DNA of 64,000 nucleotides from Alphaproteobacteria bacterium (GTDB lineage Bacteria; Myxococcota_A; UBA796; GCA-2862545): assembly GCA_020632925.1 (NCBI GenBank), contig JACKER010000020.1, positions 84,912-148,911 of the forward strand, read 5' to 3'. Below are positions 10,101 to 17,803 of the stretch, one piece after another; the stretch's first letter is position 1, and each line of letters starts with the position of its first letter. A program made the translations under genes and the position numbers. The notes under the pieces were generated by a model. It did no database searches. It was not told the DNA's origin and was given only the letters and a program-made list of their open reading frames with translations.

Positions 10101-10340
10101 CGCTTCGAGGGGCGTCGGCCCGGCGCGGTCCACGGTCGCGGAGGCACCGACTTCGAGCCCGTGATGCAGTGGTTGCACCGCGCCGAGGTCGGCCGCTTCG
10201 ACGCGTTGGTCTATCTCACGGACGGAGAGGCCGGGGCGCCCAGCACCCGTCCGCCGTGTCCGGTGCTGTGGGTGGTGACGCTGCGGGGCACGGTGGGAGA
10301 GCATCTGCGCTTCGGGCGGACCGTCCGGTTGGCGGTGTGA
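7188..10340 (+). CDS. HEAT-repeat, metallopeptidase-like, vWA-domain protein (MoxR partner)
   Basis: 1050 residues, GTG start preceded by GGGGGA. Residues ~1-260 contain helical HEAT-like repeats (units with DPAVRADA, DPAVRAGA, DPDPVVRAA, DPRVTAAA). A middle region of unclear fold follows. Residues ~655-1050 match the layout of DUF2201-type 'metallopeptidase-like plus vWA' proteins: a zinc-protease-like HEVLH at H733-E734-x-x-H737, then a vWA domain with the MIDAS motif D931-T-S933-G-S935 and TDGEAG at ~1011-1016. vWA proteins of this kind are known partners of MoxR AAA+ ATPases, and such an ATPase is encoded four genes downstream at 14537. No signal peptide or membrane segment, so cytoplasmic. 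Next gene begins 8 nt after the stop. Whether the HEVLH site is proteolytically active cannot be told from sequence. Confidence 0.87.
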   Translation: MWERLQHAYGAADDIPGTLAALRSHDPAVRADARWWLRATLVHQGTRYTASAAAVPPMVGAAEDPEVQERAAILDLLADLAVGAADGWWATGVDPDAEAPEVVAVQRALAAQHVRLTDLLDDADPAVRAGAARVLSVVPAVADAVRDAAVARAGDPDPVVRAAMLLAAGLADRSSGEGLAADVLRAGLVDADPRVTAAAGAALGEEGIEACARCLVAEPSWTLPGLGWFGGDLVALTITALDGLRSLRDARVAEALLHVVERGAEPHARRALRPAFFLVTDRLPPIGGWSRAGAPEALRRFATAIVDRPELGEPELWPALADNGLPRTPDALRAWAGREAAPSRLDDELGREARNKVGGLVVVGDGGPTVSRRIGDAEVSFVARAAVPKHAKTTLTRLAKLLAPTGAEGVRVLLALAEERDGTLFALSPVMDKVAAGEPEAVLLASEAASAAYGGHPPVRYEERGTVTSHQVLVVVLGLACRAAKALGRVPDPAIDACIPSAASSEVFAAELARWIELVPPERAVGALAPPLPVPRGPALEAALRRWDDAALGSVVSRADPLELLATLTPQRALQLEASVLARMEAHLAERERWMKDRLVAELLPLAELLAARHPKLRSRWLGSTAASERLRRVLGQEPPAPVPVARIAPVVGARRSGPIDPARELSYAVVDLLIEEPLFGHLLGRIDRVFTDLTPTMGLAIESRGRIALLVNPEWFVTRLSTRRVRVGALRHEVLHLVLEHPFREDLRHVDLLLYGTAADLVTNHLGGHRWPLPADARRAPWDGVEADDGATVRSVYDLLLARRVASGEASSDEIWHSDHRFWRLQRDGQSVAGDDLLEASGRVDAWVEEAFRVIGGDVTHGLEPGVLASVLAALERRKATLDWRRVLRMFAASSRRTVVTHTLKHPSRRYGTLPGLRIRRFHRLAVAVDTSGSIRDEDLQAFFVEIEGIWRSGSEIVVIECDARVQAAWRFEGRRPGAVHGRGGTDFEPVMQWLHRAEVGRFDALVYLTDGEAGAPSTRPPCPVLWVVTLRGTVGEHLRFGRTVRLAV

Positions 10341-10348
10341 GGGGGAAG

Positions 10349-13300
10349 ATGGGTAGCGTCCTGGCGATCGTGAGCAAGGCCGTGTTCGAGAAGGCGCGCG
10401 ACGCGAAGGGCGCGGCGCTGGGGGTGGGCAAGGTCTACGCGACCGACCGCTACGTCAGCGGGAACAAGGGCCTGTCGCCGGTGGGCGAGGGTGGCTCGCT
10501 CTACCTCGTGACCGTGCGGCCCGGTGACGTCCTGTGGTTGGTGGGGCGCCTGAAGGACCCCACCTTCGACGGCACGCAGTGGGTGGCCACGCCCAACGAC
10601 GCACCCATCGTGGACATCGGCGAGGCCATCCCGAAGCTCGTGTTCGCGAACGGCAAGGGCCTGACGGCGAAGCCCGGCGCGCTGGGCATGTCGCTGCAGA
10701 CCCCGCGGCTGCTCGCGGACAGCGACGTCGACCTCCTCGATGCCTTCCTCTCACCCGACGCTACGACCGCTCCCGCTCCCGCTCCCGCTCCCGCTCCCGC
10801 TCCCGCTCCCGCTCCCGCTCCCGCTCCGAAGGCCGCCCCCGCTCCCGCTCCCACGCCCACGGGCCCAACGCCCACCTCCACCCTGAGCCGGTGGCTGGCG
10901 ACCGCTGCCGACGCCGTCGCCACCCAGCCCGGTGCGGCGCTCCAGGCCGTCCTCCACTGCTGGCGCGAGCGTCCCTTCGCGGAGCTGATCCCGTTGGCCG
11001 AGGCGCTCTCGGAGCGCGCCGAGTCGCAGGTGGCGGCCGCGCTGCGCTCCGGAGGACCCGACGACGACACCTGGCTCGGCGTGGCCGGCGCGGGACGCGA
11101 GGCCGACGTGGGTGCCCTGTGCGCGAGCTTCGAGCGCGCCAAGCTCGACAACATCCACGAGCGCGCCGAGCCCCTGGCGTCGCGTCCCGCCGACCCGCGC
11201 GTGGCCGCCGTCCTCCACCGCCTGCTCCTGGCCCCGCCGTTCCGCTCGACCTCGTCGCAGCCCATCTGGACCAAGCTCTTCGAGCACGTCCTGTCGCACC
11301 CCGATCCCGCCACCCTCGCGGTCGTGCGCGAGGTCGCGGCGGGCAGCTTCCCCGCGGGCAAGGCGATGACCGGGTACATGACGGCCAAGCTGGCGGCGGT
11401 CGAGGACCGCCTGGTGAAGGCGGGCGCGGAGGACATGGTGCCCGACGACGAGGCGCGGGCCTGGCTCGACGCCCTGTCGGCCGCGTTGCTCCCCGCGCCG
11501 CCCGCCCCCAGCGCGTCCGAGCCTCCGCCGGCGCTCGACACCCTGCCTCCGGCTGCCCCGACGCGGACCGTACCCGGCGCGGTCCACACCTTCGGCGGGC
11601 TGACGGCGCGCGCCCTCCGCATGTCGCCGAGCGGACGCACCCTCGCCGCGCTGGTGGCCGATCCGAGCGAGAACACCCAGTACGCCAGCTACCACAGGTC
11701 CGAGTCCACGATGGGGGTGGCGGTGGTCGGCGTCGCCACGGGCAGCCCGCGCCTCCTGTGGCCGACCGACTTCGGCGCCAGGGCCTTCGCCGTGTCCGGC
11801 GACGACCGGACGCTGGCGGTCGGTGGCAGGCGGGAGGTCGCGCTGATCGACCTCGAGACCCGAGCCACGCGGGTGGTTCGCCCGCTCGACGCCTTCCCCG
11901 ACGTGGCGGGGGACAACGAGGAGGAGCGGGGGCGCCCCCACGTCACCGACGTCGTGTTCGCCGACGACGACCGCACCCTGTTCGTGGCGGCCGTCATCTC
12001 CCGCCCGTCGGAGCGCGCGCGCGGCCAGCGCTGGATCGAGATGCTCCCGGCGATCGTGGAGGTCGACCTCGCGTCGGGCGCCACCCGGACCGTGTTCGAG
12101 GCCCCCCTGCTCCCGGACAGTCGGTTCATGCCGCGCGCGGACTGCGACATCGCGGCGGACGAGCACCGCGTCGTGATGTTCAGCAGCAGCGAGGTCTGGG
12201 TGTGGGACCGCCGGTGGGGAGCGCTCGGGCAGGCGTTCACCACCAAGGTCGCCTCGGTGCTCGGCGCCGCCAGGGTGGCCTGGTCGGGTCAGGACGGGCA
12301 GCTCAGGGTCGCGGACCTGCAGACCGGCCTCGAGCGAACGCTCGGAGCCTACCTTCCCATCGCGCTGAGCGGATCGCGCGTCGCCGTGACCGAGCCCGGG
12401 AAGGACCGCTGGCGTGGTGCCAGTGGCCCGGTGACCGTGCTGGAGGCGGACGGGAGCAAGCGGATGACCGTCGCGCGCGGACCCAACGACCAGGGGCCCG
12501 TCGCCGTGATCGAGGGCGGCCTCGTGCTGCCGGTCGAGGACCACGCGGAGCTGCGTGTGCCGAAGGGGCCCGCGCGCAAGCTCGAGTGGACCTCGTCGCG
12601 TCTGCACGGGGCGGTCGCGGTGGACCGGGCCCGCGCGACCTGGGTGGGCTCGATGGTCCGGCTCGAGACGGGCAAGGTGTCCCGCACGCTGGTCGAGCGG
12701 GACGTCATCCGCGCGGTCGCGCTGTCGGCGGACGGCGCCACGGCCTGGCTCGCGGTGACCAAGAGCATCCGGCAGGTGGCGACGGCCAGGGGCAAGCCCA
12801 AGAGTCTCTCCGGAGGCCACACCTACGACGTCGTCGGGCTGGCGGCCTGTCCCGACGGGACTCTCGTGAGCGGCAGCCGCGACCAGCTCGTCATCGTCTG
12901 GAACGCGGACGGCTCCATCCGCCACCGCCTCGCGGACCACCGCGCGCCCGTGCTCGGGGTCGCGGTGGATCCAGCCGGGAGGATCGCCGCTTCTCTCGGC
13001 GAGGACGGGTTCGCCCGGACCTGGGACCTGTCGGCCGGCAAGGAGCTCTTCGCGCTCGAGGCGCCCGGGGTCACCGGTGACCTGGCGTTCGCCGCCGACG
13101 GCGCCCACCTGGCGTGGACGACGGGCGAGGGCGTGGTGGTCGCCACCGCCGAGGGTGTCGTGCGCAGGGTTCCGCTGCCGCGACCGCAGGCCCTCGCGTC
13201 CGACCCGCGCCGGCCGGGCTTCGCCGTCGCCACCGCGTCGGGCGAGGTGTGGTACCTGCCACTGGTCGGCGACCCCTGCCTGCTCGGGAGGGGGTACCTC

Positions 13301-13420
13301 CCCGCGCCGCGCGCGCTCGCGTTCGAGCGGGGCGGGGACGTGCTGCTGATCGGGGCCTGCGCCGCGCCGGCGGTCGGAGCGTCCACCGAGGTCGCGCTGA
13401 GCTGGGAGGTGACGCGATGA
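10349..13420 (+). CDS. Beta-propeller (WD40-like) protein with N-terminal domain and Ala-Pro linker
   Basis: Start is the ATG at 10349 with a GGGGGAAG site just upstream, 8 nt after the previous stop; the frame stays open upstream but that stretch is the shadow of the vWA gene. 1023 residues. Residues ~1-137 form a compact N-terminal domain (opens MGSVLAIVSKAVFEKA); ~140-175 is an Ala-Pro linker written as a (GCTCCC) DNA repeat; ~180-395 is helical; ~410-1023 is a propeller of WD40/YVTN-like blades, clearest near residues 825-905 (SGSRDQLVIVWN, SLGEDGFARTWDL). No signal peptide. It overlaps the LRR gene by 4 nt (ATGA). Propeller proteins recur next to MoxR-vWA pairs, where they are thought to act as scaffolds or sensors; that role here is inference. 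Confidence 0.85.
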   Translation: MGSVLAIVSKAVFEKARDAKGAALGVGKVYATDRYVSGNKGLSPVGEGGSLYLVTVRPGDVLWLVGRLKDPTFDGTQWVATPNDAPIVDIGEAIPKLVFANGKGLTAKPGALGMSLQTPRLLADSDVDLLDAFLSPDATTAPAPAPAPAPAPAPAPAPAPKAAPAPAPTPTGPTPTSTLSRWLATAADAVATQPGAALQAVLHCWRERPFAELIPLAEALSERAESQVAAALRSGGPDDDTWLGVAGAGREADVGALCASFERAKLDNIHERAEPLASRPADPRVAAVLHRLLLAPPFRSTSSQPIWTKLFEHVLSHPDPATLAVVREVAAGSFPAGKAMTGYMTAKLAAVEDRLVKAGAEDMVPDDEARAWLDALSAALLPAPPAPSASEPPPALDTLPPAAPTRTVPGAVHTFGGLTARALRMSPSGRTLAALVADPSENTQYASYHRSESTMGVAVVGVATGSPRLLWPTDFGARAFAVSGDDRTLAVGGRREVALIDLETRATRVVRPLDAFPDVAGDNEEERGRPHVTDVVFADDDRTLFVAAVISRPSERARGQRWIEMLPAIVEVDLASGATRTVFEAPLLPDSRFMPRADCDIAADEHRVVMFSSSEVWVWDRRWGALGQAFTTKVASVLGAARVAWSGQDGQLRVADLQTGLERTLGAYLPIALSGSRVAVTEPGKDRWRGASGPVTVLEADGSKRMTVARGPNDQGPVAVIEGGLVLPVEDHAELRVPKGPARKLEWTSSRLHGAVAVDRARATWVGSMVRLETGKVSRTLVERDVIRAVALSADGATAWLAVTKSIRQVATARGKPKSLSGGHTYDVVGLAACPDGTLVSGSRDQLVIVWNADGSIRHRLADHRAPVLGVAVDPAGRIAASLGEDGFARTWDLSAGKELFALEAPGVTGDLAFAADGAHLAWTTGEGVVVATAEGVVRRVPLPRPQALASDPRRPGFAVATASGEVWYLPLVGDPCLLGRGYLPAPRALAFERGGDVLLIGACAAPAVGASTEVALSWEVTR
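10769..10827 (+). repeat. (GCTCCC) hexanucleotide tandem repeat
   Basis: Nine full copies of GCTCCC at 10769-10822 and a partial tenth. In frame it encodes the Ala-Pro linker of the propeller protein. The repeat keeps the frame whatever the copy number, so length changes would alter only linker length. Confidence 0.95.
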
Positions 13421-14553
13421 TCGACAAGGCGAAGCGCGCGCGGATCCTCAAGCTGCTCTCCGGGCGCAAGGCGGACCGCGACCAGGCGTTGGAGCTCCTC
13501 CGCACGCTGGACGACCCCGAGCTCTGGGTCGAAGCGGTGCCCTCCGTCCGGACCCACGAGATCGTGGGCCGACGTCAGGTGGTACCCGAGGATCTGCCGC
13601 TGCTCGCGGCCATGCCCGACCACCTGCCGGAGGTGATCGCGCTGCGCGGTGAGACGCGGTCGATGTGGGTGGGCGGCACGGTTCCCGAGGGTGTGCGCTG
13701 CCTGACGCACCTCGAGCACGTGACGCTCGCCGGCGCCTACGGTGGCGACCTGCCCAAGCCGATCGAGGGTCTGGAGCACCTGGCGGGCACGGGGGTTCGC
13801 AAGGTCGAGGGGTTCGGCGTGGACCTCGGGGACGGCGCCGCGCTCGTGGCCATCGCGCCCCGCGACCTCGACCTCCGCAACACCACCTGGGACACCCTGC
13901 CCGCGCTGCCTGGTGTCGAGCAGGCGTTGCTGGGTGTGCGCGAGGGGCCCACCTCGCTCGGTGCCGGGATGCCCGACCTGCGGCGTGCCCGGATCTCCGG
14001 TCCGTCCCTGGTCGACATCGACGCCCTCGCGGTCGCCTCCCGGCTCGAGGACCTGACGCTGAAGGAGATGGGTGGGCTGCCCTCGCTCGACGCCGTGGGT
14101 CGGGCGATCGCGGCGGGCGCGCCGCTTCGTCGGCTGGTGGTTCGTGGAGTGGGGCACGTGATGGACGCGTCCCCCCTCGCTGCGGCCACCGGGCTCGAGG
14201 AGCTGAGGCTCGAGGGCGCGCCCCTGGACGACCTGGCGCCCCTCGCCGGCATGACCGCACTCCGGGACCTCGAGATCCGGGGCGTCGTGGCGGAGGACCT
14301 GTCACCGCTCGCGTCGCTCACGCAGCTGCGGAGCCTCGACCTCCGTGGCAGCCTCGTCTCCGACCTGCGGCCGCTGCTCGGGCTGCCCTGGCTGCGCGTG
14401 ATCGCCGTGGGTGGCTCCGCCGTGGAGCCCGAGGCAGTCCCCCCGGCGCTGATGCCGTACCTGACCTGGTCCTCCGACCCGCTGATCCCGGCGCTGGCGG
14501 ACCGTCCCGCCCACCCCGACGACACGAGGAGGTTCGATGGCGCGCGTGCGTAG
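13417..14553 (+). CDS. Leucine-rich-repeat protein
   Basis: 378 residues, ATG at 13417 inside the stop of the propeller gene (ATGA). The N-terminal ~60 residues are charged and helical (MIDKAKRARILKLLSGRKA). From ~70 on, and clearly at ~245-350, there are 22-residue leucine-rich repeats of the bacterial internalin-like type: LEELRLEGAPLDDLAPLAGM, then LRDLEIRGVVAEDLSPLASL, then LRSLDLRGSLVSDLRPLLGL. LRR solenoids bind other proteins. No signal peptide, so cytoplasmic with the other members of the set. The last 17 nt overlap the MoxR gene, implying coupled translation. A substrate- or partner-recognition role for the ATPase-vWA pair is inference. Confidence 0.85.
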   Translation: MIDKAKRARILKLLSGRKADRDQALELLRTLDDPELWVEAVPSVRTHEIVGRRQVVPEDLPLLAAMPDHLPEVIALRGETRSMWVGGTVPEGVRCLTHLEHVTLAGAYGGDLPKPIEGLEHLAGTGVRKVEGFGVDLGDGAALVAIAPRDLDLRNTTWDTLPALPGVEQALLGVREGPTSLGAGMPDLRRARISGPSLVDIDALAVASRLEDLTLKEMGGLPSLDAVGRAIAAGAPLRRLVVRGVGHVMDASPLAAATGLEELRLEGAPLDDLAPLAGMTALRDLEIRGVVAEDLSPLASLTQLRSLDLRGSLVSDLRPLLGLPWLRVIAVGGSAVEPEAVPPALMPYLTWSSDPLIPALADRPAHPDDTRRFDGARA

Positions 14554-15691
14554 CGCTGCGATCGGGTCCGCCCCCGGACAGGACCACGTGGTGTACGGCG
14601 ACCGCCTCGGTCCCGCCGGTCTGGCCCGCACCCTGGGCCGCCTGCTCGACACCAACGTGCGTCGGGTCGAACGCGGAGGCGCGACCGTGCCGATCTGCGT
14701 GTGGGGGGTGCACGGGATCGGCAAGACGGCCATCGTCCAGCAGGTGTGCGAGGCGCGCGGCTGGGCCTTCGGCTACGTCGCGCCCGCCCAGTTCGAGGAG
14801 ATGGGCGACCTCCACGGGCTGCCGGTGCTCGACACCGACGGCGGCGGCCCGCGCACCCGCTTCGCCGCTCCCGACTGGGTGCCGCGCGAGCCAGGACCCG
14901 GGGTGCTGCTGTTCGACGACCTGAACCGGGCCGACGACCGGATCCTGCGCGGGGTGATGCAGCTGTTCCAGACCGGCCGCATGTTCTCGTGGGAGCTGCC
15001 TCCCGGCTGGCAGATCGTCGCCACCGCGAACCCCGAGGGCGGCAGCTACTCGGTCACGTCCATGGACGACGCCATGCTGACCCGGATGCTCCACCTCACG
15101 CTCGAGCTCGACGTGGCGGAGTGGGCTGCCTGGGCGAAGGAGCGGGGCATCGACCGCCGCGGCGTGGACTTCGTCCTGGCGTACCCGGAGGTCGTGACCG
15201 GCCGTCGCACGACCCCGCGGTCGCTGGTGCAGTTCTTCGAGACGCTGACCGACATCGAGGACCTGCGGGCCGAGGAGGCGCTGGTGCGCACGCTCGCCGC
15301 GAGCACGCTCGACGAGGTCACGGTCGCGAGCTTCCTCGGCTGGGTGCGCGGTTCGGAGGTGGACGCGCTCACGCCGGAAGAGGTGCTCGACGCGCAGGAT
15401 CCGGGCGCCCTGGAAGGGCGGATGCGACGCATGATCGGCGGCGACGGGGGGGAGGTCCGCCTCGATCGACTGGGGACCCTGTGCAGTCGCCTCCAGGAAC
15501 ACCTGCTCGCCGCCGGGTACGAGCCTGGCGAGCGGCACGGCGAGAACCTCGAGCGCTTCCTGCTGCACCCGCTGATGCCCGCCGACCTGCGCATGGCCTT
15601 CCACCGCACGGTGATGAGCTCCAAGCGCGACGCGGCCAAGGAGCTGCTGCGGCGCAAGGCCATCGCGGAGCGCATCCTGGACGCGCTCTGA
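14537..15691 (+). CDS. MoxR-family AAA+ ATPase
   Basis: 384 residues. Walker A GVHGIGKT (57-64), Walker B VLLFDDLN (123-130) and sensor-1 region ATANPEGG (162-169) are intact, followed by the helical lid with 'TPRSLVQFF' near 230. MoxR ATPases are chaperone-like remodelers that work with a vWA partner; the matching partner is the protein encoded at 7188-10340. The region after the AAA core (~250-384) is helical. ATG start overlaps the LRR gene by 17 nt, and the stop overlaps the next start as TGATG. Cytoplasmic. Expected to hydrolyse ATP to remodel a client chosen through the vWA, propeller or LRR proteins; the client is unknown. Confidence 0.92.
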   Translation: MARVRSAAIGSAPGQDHVVYGDRLGPAGLARTLGRLLDTNVRRVERGGATVPICVWGVHGIGKTAIVQQVCEARGWAFGYVAPAQFEEMGDLHGLPVLDTDGGGPRTRFAAPDWVPREPGPGVLLFDDLNRADDRILRGVMQLFQTGRMFSWELPPGWQIVATANPEGGSYSVTSMDDAMLTRMLHLTLELDVAEWAAWAKERGIDRRGVDFVLAYPEVVTGRRTTPRSLVQFFETLTDIEDLRAEEALVRTLAASTLDEVTVASFLGWVRGSEVDALTPEEVLDAQDPGALEGRMRRMIGGDGGEVRLDRLGTLCSRLQEHLLAAGYEPGERHGENLERFLLHPLMPADLRMAFHRTVMSSKRDAAKELLRRKAIAERILDAL

Positions 15692-16071
15692 TGGCGGCGC
15701 TGTGCGTCGTCGACGGCGCGAACGTCGTCGGCTCCGTGCCCGACGGGTGGTGGCGGGACCGTCGTGGCGCCGCCGAGCGGCTGCGCGACCGGCTGGCCGA
15801 CCTGTGCGACGAGGGGCTGCCCGGCTGGCCGCCGCCCCTCGAGGTCGTGCTGGTGGTCGAAGGCAAGGCCCGGGGGGTGGAGAGCAGCGACACGGTGCGG
15901 GTCGTGTCCGCTCCCGGATCGGGTGACGACGCGGTCGTGGAGCTGGTGGCTGGGGTCTACGACCGCCTCGTGGTCGTCGTGACCGCCGATCGTGGCCTGA
16001 TCGCCCGCGTCGAGGCCGAGGGGGCGAGCGTGGTCGGACCCCGGACATTGCTCTCCCGCAGCGGTCGCTGA
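15691..16071 (+). CDS. Small PIN/NYN-like domain protein
   Basis: 126 residues, ATG overlapping the MoxR stop by one base. The sequence has the layout of a compact PIN-like/NYN (YacP-related) nuclease: VVDGANVV at the first strand (Asp8, Asn11), a conserved acidic pair near residues 75-76 in GSGDDAVVEL, and VVVVTADRGLIARV with Asp at ~107, followed by a C-terminal strand (GASVVGP). In this family these acidic residues bind metal and cleave RNA. The family call is by motif and could be wrong, since sequence identity in PIN-like domains is low. As the last gene of the MoxR-vWA set it is the only member with a plausible nuclease activity, hence a possible effector (inference). Confidence 0.65.
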   Translation: MAALCVVDGANVVGSVPDGWWRDRRGAAERLRDRLADLCDEGLPGWPPPLEVVLVVEGKARGVESSDTVRVVSAPGSGDDAVVELVAGVYDRLVVVVTADRGLIARVEAEGASVVGPRTLLSRSGR

Positions 16072-16087
16072 ACCCCGACAATCGCGT

Positions 16088-16114
16088 GTCCGACAGCGTC
16101 CGACCAGCTATGCT
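16088..16114 (+). promoter_or_regulatory. Possible promoter/operator of kinase operon
   Basis: Between the PIN/NYN-like gene and the next kinase (61 bp gap) lie two direct GTCCGAC repeats 10 bp apart (16088-16094 and 16098-16104), then TATGCT at 16109-16114, which could be a -10 box. There is no good -35. Direct repeats one helical turn apart suit a regulator binding next to a weak promoter. Tentative. Confidence 0.3.
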
Positions 16115-16132
16115 TGCGCCCGGAGAGCGTCG

Positions 16133-17803
16133 TTGTCGAGCGTCGAGTCCAAGCGATACGAGATCAAGGCCCTGCTCGGGGAGGGCGGGTTCGGCAAGGT
16201 GTACCACGCGAGCATGCGTGGGCCCGATGGGTTCCGCAAGGACGTCGCCATCAAGGTCCTGCACGACGCGGACCCGCGTCCAGCGATCCTGAAGCGGTTC
16301 CGAGACGAGGCACGGATCCTCGGCCTGGTGCGGGACCGCGCGATCGTGGTGGTCGACTCGCCTACCCGCATCGGCAATCACTGGGCCGTCGTCATGGAGC
16401 TCGTCGACGGGGCCTCCGCAGGCGCCATCCTCAAGCGCGGCCCCTTTCCGTCCGGGGTCGCGGCCGAGGTGGTGGGCGAGATCGCGCGGGTGTTGAACAA
16501 GGTGTGGTCACAACCCGGTCCGGACGGCCAGCCGCTGCACCTGCTCCACCGCGACATCAAGCCGGACAACATCCAGATCACCTCGTCCGGCGAGATCAAG
16601 CTCCTGGACTTCGGGATCGCCAAGGCCGACTTCGAGGACCGCGAGTTCAAGACGCGCCAGAGCATCGGCGGCACACCGGGGTACATGGCGCCCGAGCGGC
16701 TGCTGGGCATCGAGGGCCCCGAGGGCGACATCTACTCGCTGGGCATCATGCTCCACGAACTGGTCACGGGGGAACGCCCGCTTCCCGCCGGACCGCTCGC
16801 TCGTGCGACGGGCAGCCAGACGCTGGACGTGAACAGCGACGAGTTCGACCTGCCGCCGACCGACGACCGCGCGGAGCCCGTGCCGGCGGACCCGGTGCTC
16901 GATCTCGCGAGGCGGATGACGCTCGAGGACCGGCTCCAGCGGCCTGTCGCGCGGGACGTGGAGCGGGAGTGCGCGGAGCTCCGGCGCCGCCTCTCGGGCC
17001 CGTCGCTGCGAGACTGGGCGGAGCAGGTGGTCCAGGAGAGCCACGCGCTCCCCGCGGACGCGTTCGTGGGCGCCGTCGTGACCGAGACGATGAGCGTGCC
17101 GCTGCCCACGACCAGCTCCGTGGGGGCGGCCACGCCGGCGCCTGCGCCCTCCACCTCGCGCCGCTCCTCGATGCCCGTCGTCCTCGGCCTGCTCGGGTTG
17201 GCGGGCGGCCTCGGCATCCTGGGCGTCGTGGCCGGTGCGGTGGCCTTCGGGCTCACGTTCGGCGCCATGTCCGTGTCCGGCGGGGGAGGCGGTACGGACC
17301 CCGTGCCCACGGACGGCACCGAGCTCGTGCCGCCGGACCCGCGGCCCGTCGCGCCGGAGCCGGTGGGCGTCGTGCCCGAACCGGCGCCCGAGCTCCCCGA
17401 ACCGGCCTCCCAGGTCCCCGACCCCGCGCCGGTGGTGCCCGAGCCAGCGCCTGGCGCGCCCTCGCCGGTGGTGCCCCGCCCCGAGCGTCCGACCCCGGTC
17501 CCCGCGCCCGACCCCCAGCCAGCACCGGTCCCGGTGGCACCCGAGCCCGCCGCACCCGCTCCGGAGCCCGCGGTCGCCGCCACGGGGAGGTTCCGGCTGA
17601 CGGGGGACGCCACCAGCCTCAAGCTCGTCGGACGCGACCGGCTCCCCTATGGTCCGGGGGAGGACGTTCCGGCCGGGAAGTACCAGATGCAGGCCACCTT
17701 CCCGGTACATGGACAGGTCGAGCTCGGCACGGTCGACATCCGCGCCGGCGCGACGATCACCATCGACTGCATCTCCGCCATGGCGAACTGCCGGGAGAAC
17801 TGA
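16133..17803 (+). CDS. Transmembrane Ser/Thr protein kinase
   Basis: 556 residues. TTG start at 16133 is chosen because GGAGAG sits five bases upstream and the kinase fold begins at once; no in-frame ATG precedes it. Kinase domain ~8-285: GEGGFGKV (16-23), Lys41, HRDIKPDN (139-146), DFG (159-161), GTPGYMAPE. One membrane segment at ~348-378, then a Gly then Pro/Glu/Val-rich stalk (~385-485) and a short C-terminal domain (~488-556) ending with Cys residues. Stop and next start overlap (TGATG), so the kinase is translated together with the surface lipoprotein at 17803, which may be its ligand sensor or output (inference). Confidence 0.92.
   Translation: MSSVESKRYEIKALLGEGGFGKVYHASMRGPDGFRKDVAIKVLHDADPRPAILKRFRDEARILGLVRDRAIVVVDSPTRIGNHWAVVMELVDGASAGAILKRGPFPSGVAAEVVGEIARVLNKVWSQPGPDGQPLHLLHRDIKPDNIQITSSGEIKLLDFGIAKADFEDREFKTRQSIGGTPGYMAPERLLGIEGPEGDIYSLGIMLHELVTGERPLPAGPLARATGSQTLDVNSDEFDLPPTDDRAEPVPADPVLDLARRMTLEDRLQRPVARDVERECAELRRRLSGPSLRDWAEQVVQESHALPADAFVGAVVTETMSVPLPTTSSVGAATPAPAPSTSRRSSMPVVLGLLGLAGGLGILGVVAGAVAFGLTFGAMSVSGGGGGTDPVPTDGTELVPPDPRPVAPEPVGVVPEPAPELPEPASQVPDPAPVVPEPAPGAPSPVVPRPERPTPVPAPDPQPAPVPVAPEPAAPAPEPAVAATGRFRLTGDATSLKLVGRDRLPYGPGEDVPAGKYQMQATFPVHGQVELGTVDIRAGATITIDCISAMANCREN

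Noticed and set aside
4686..10304. Very long open frame on the minus strand
   Set aside because: It lies opposite the OmpA-like and vWA genes, reads as Arg/His/Pro/Gly-rich sequence with no domain, and arises from high GC at third positions.
10769..10827. Tandem repeat considered as CRISPR-like
   Set aside because: No spacers; six-base units encode an Ala-Pro linker in frame.
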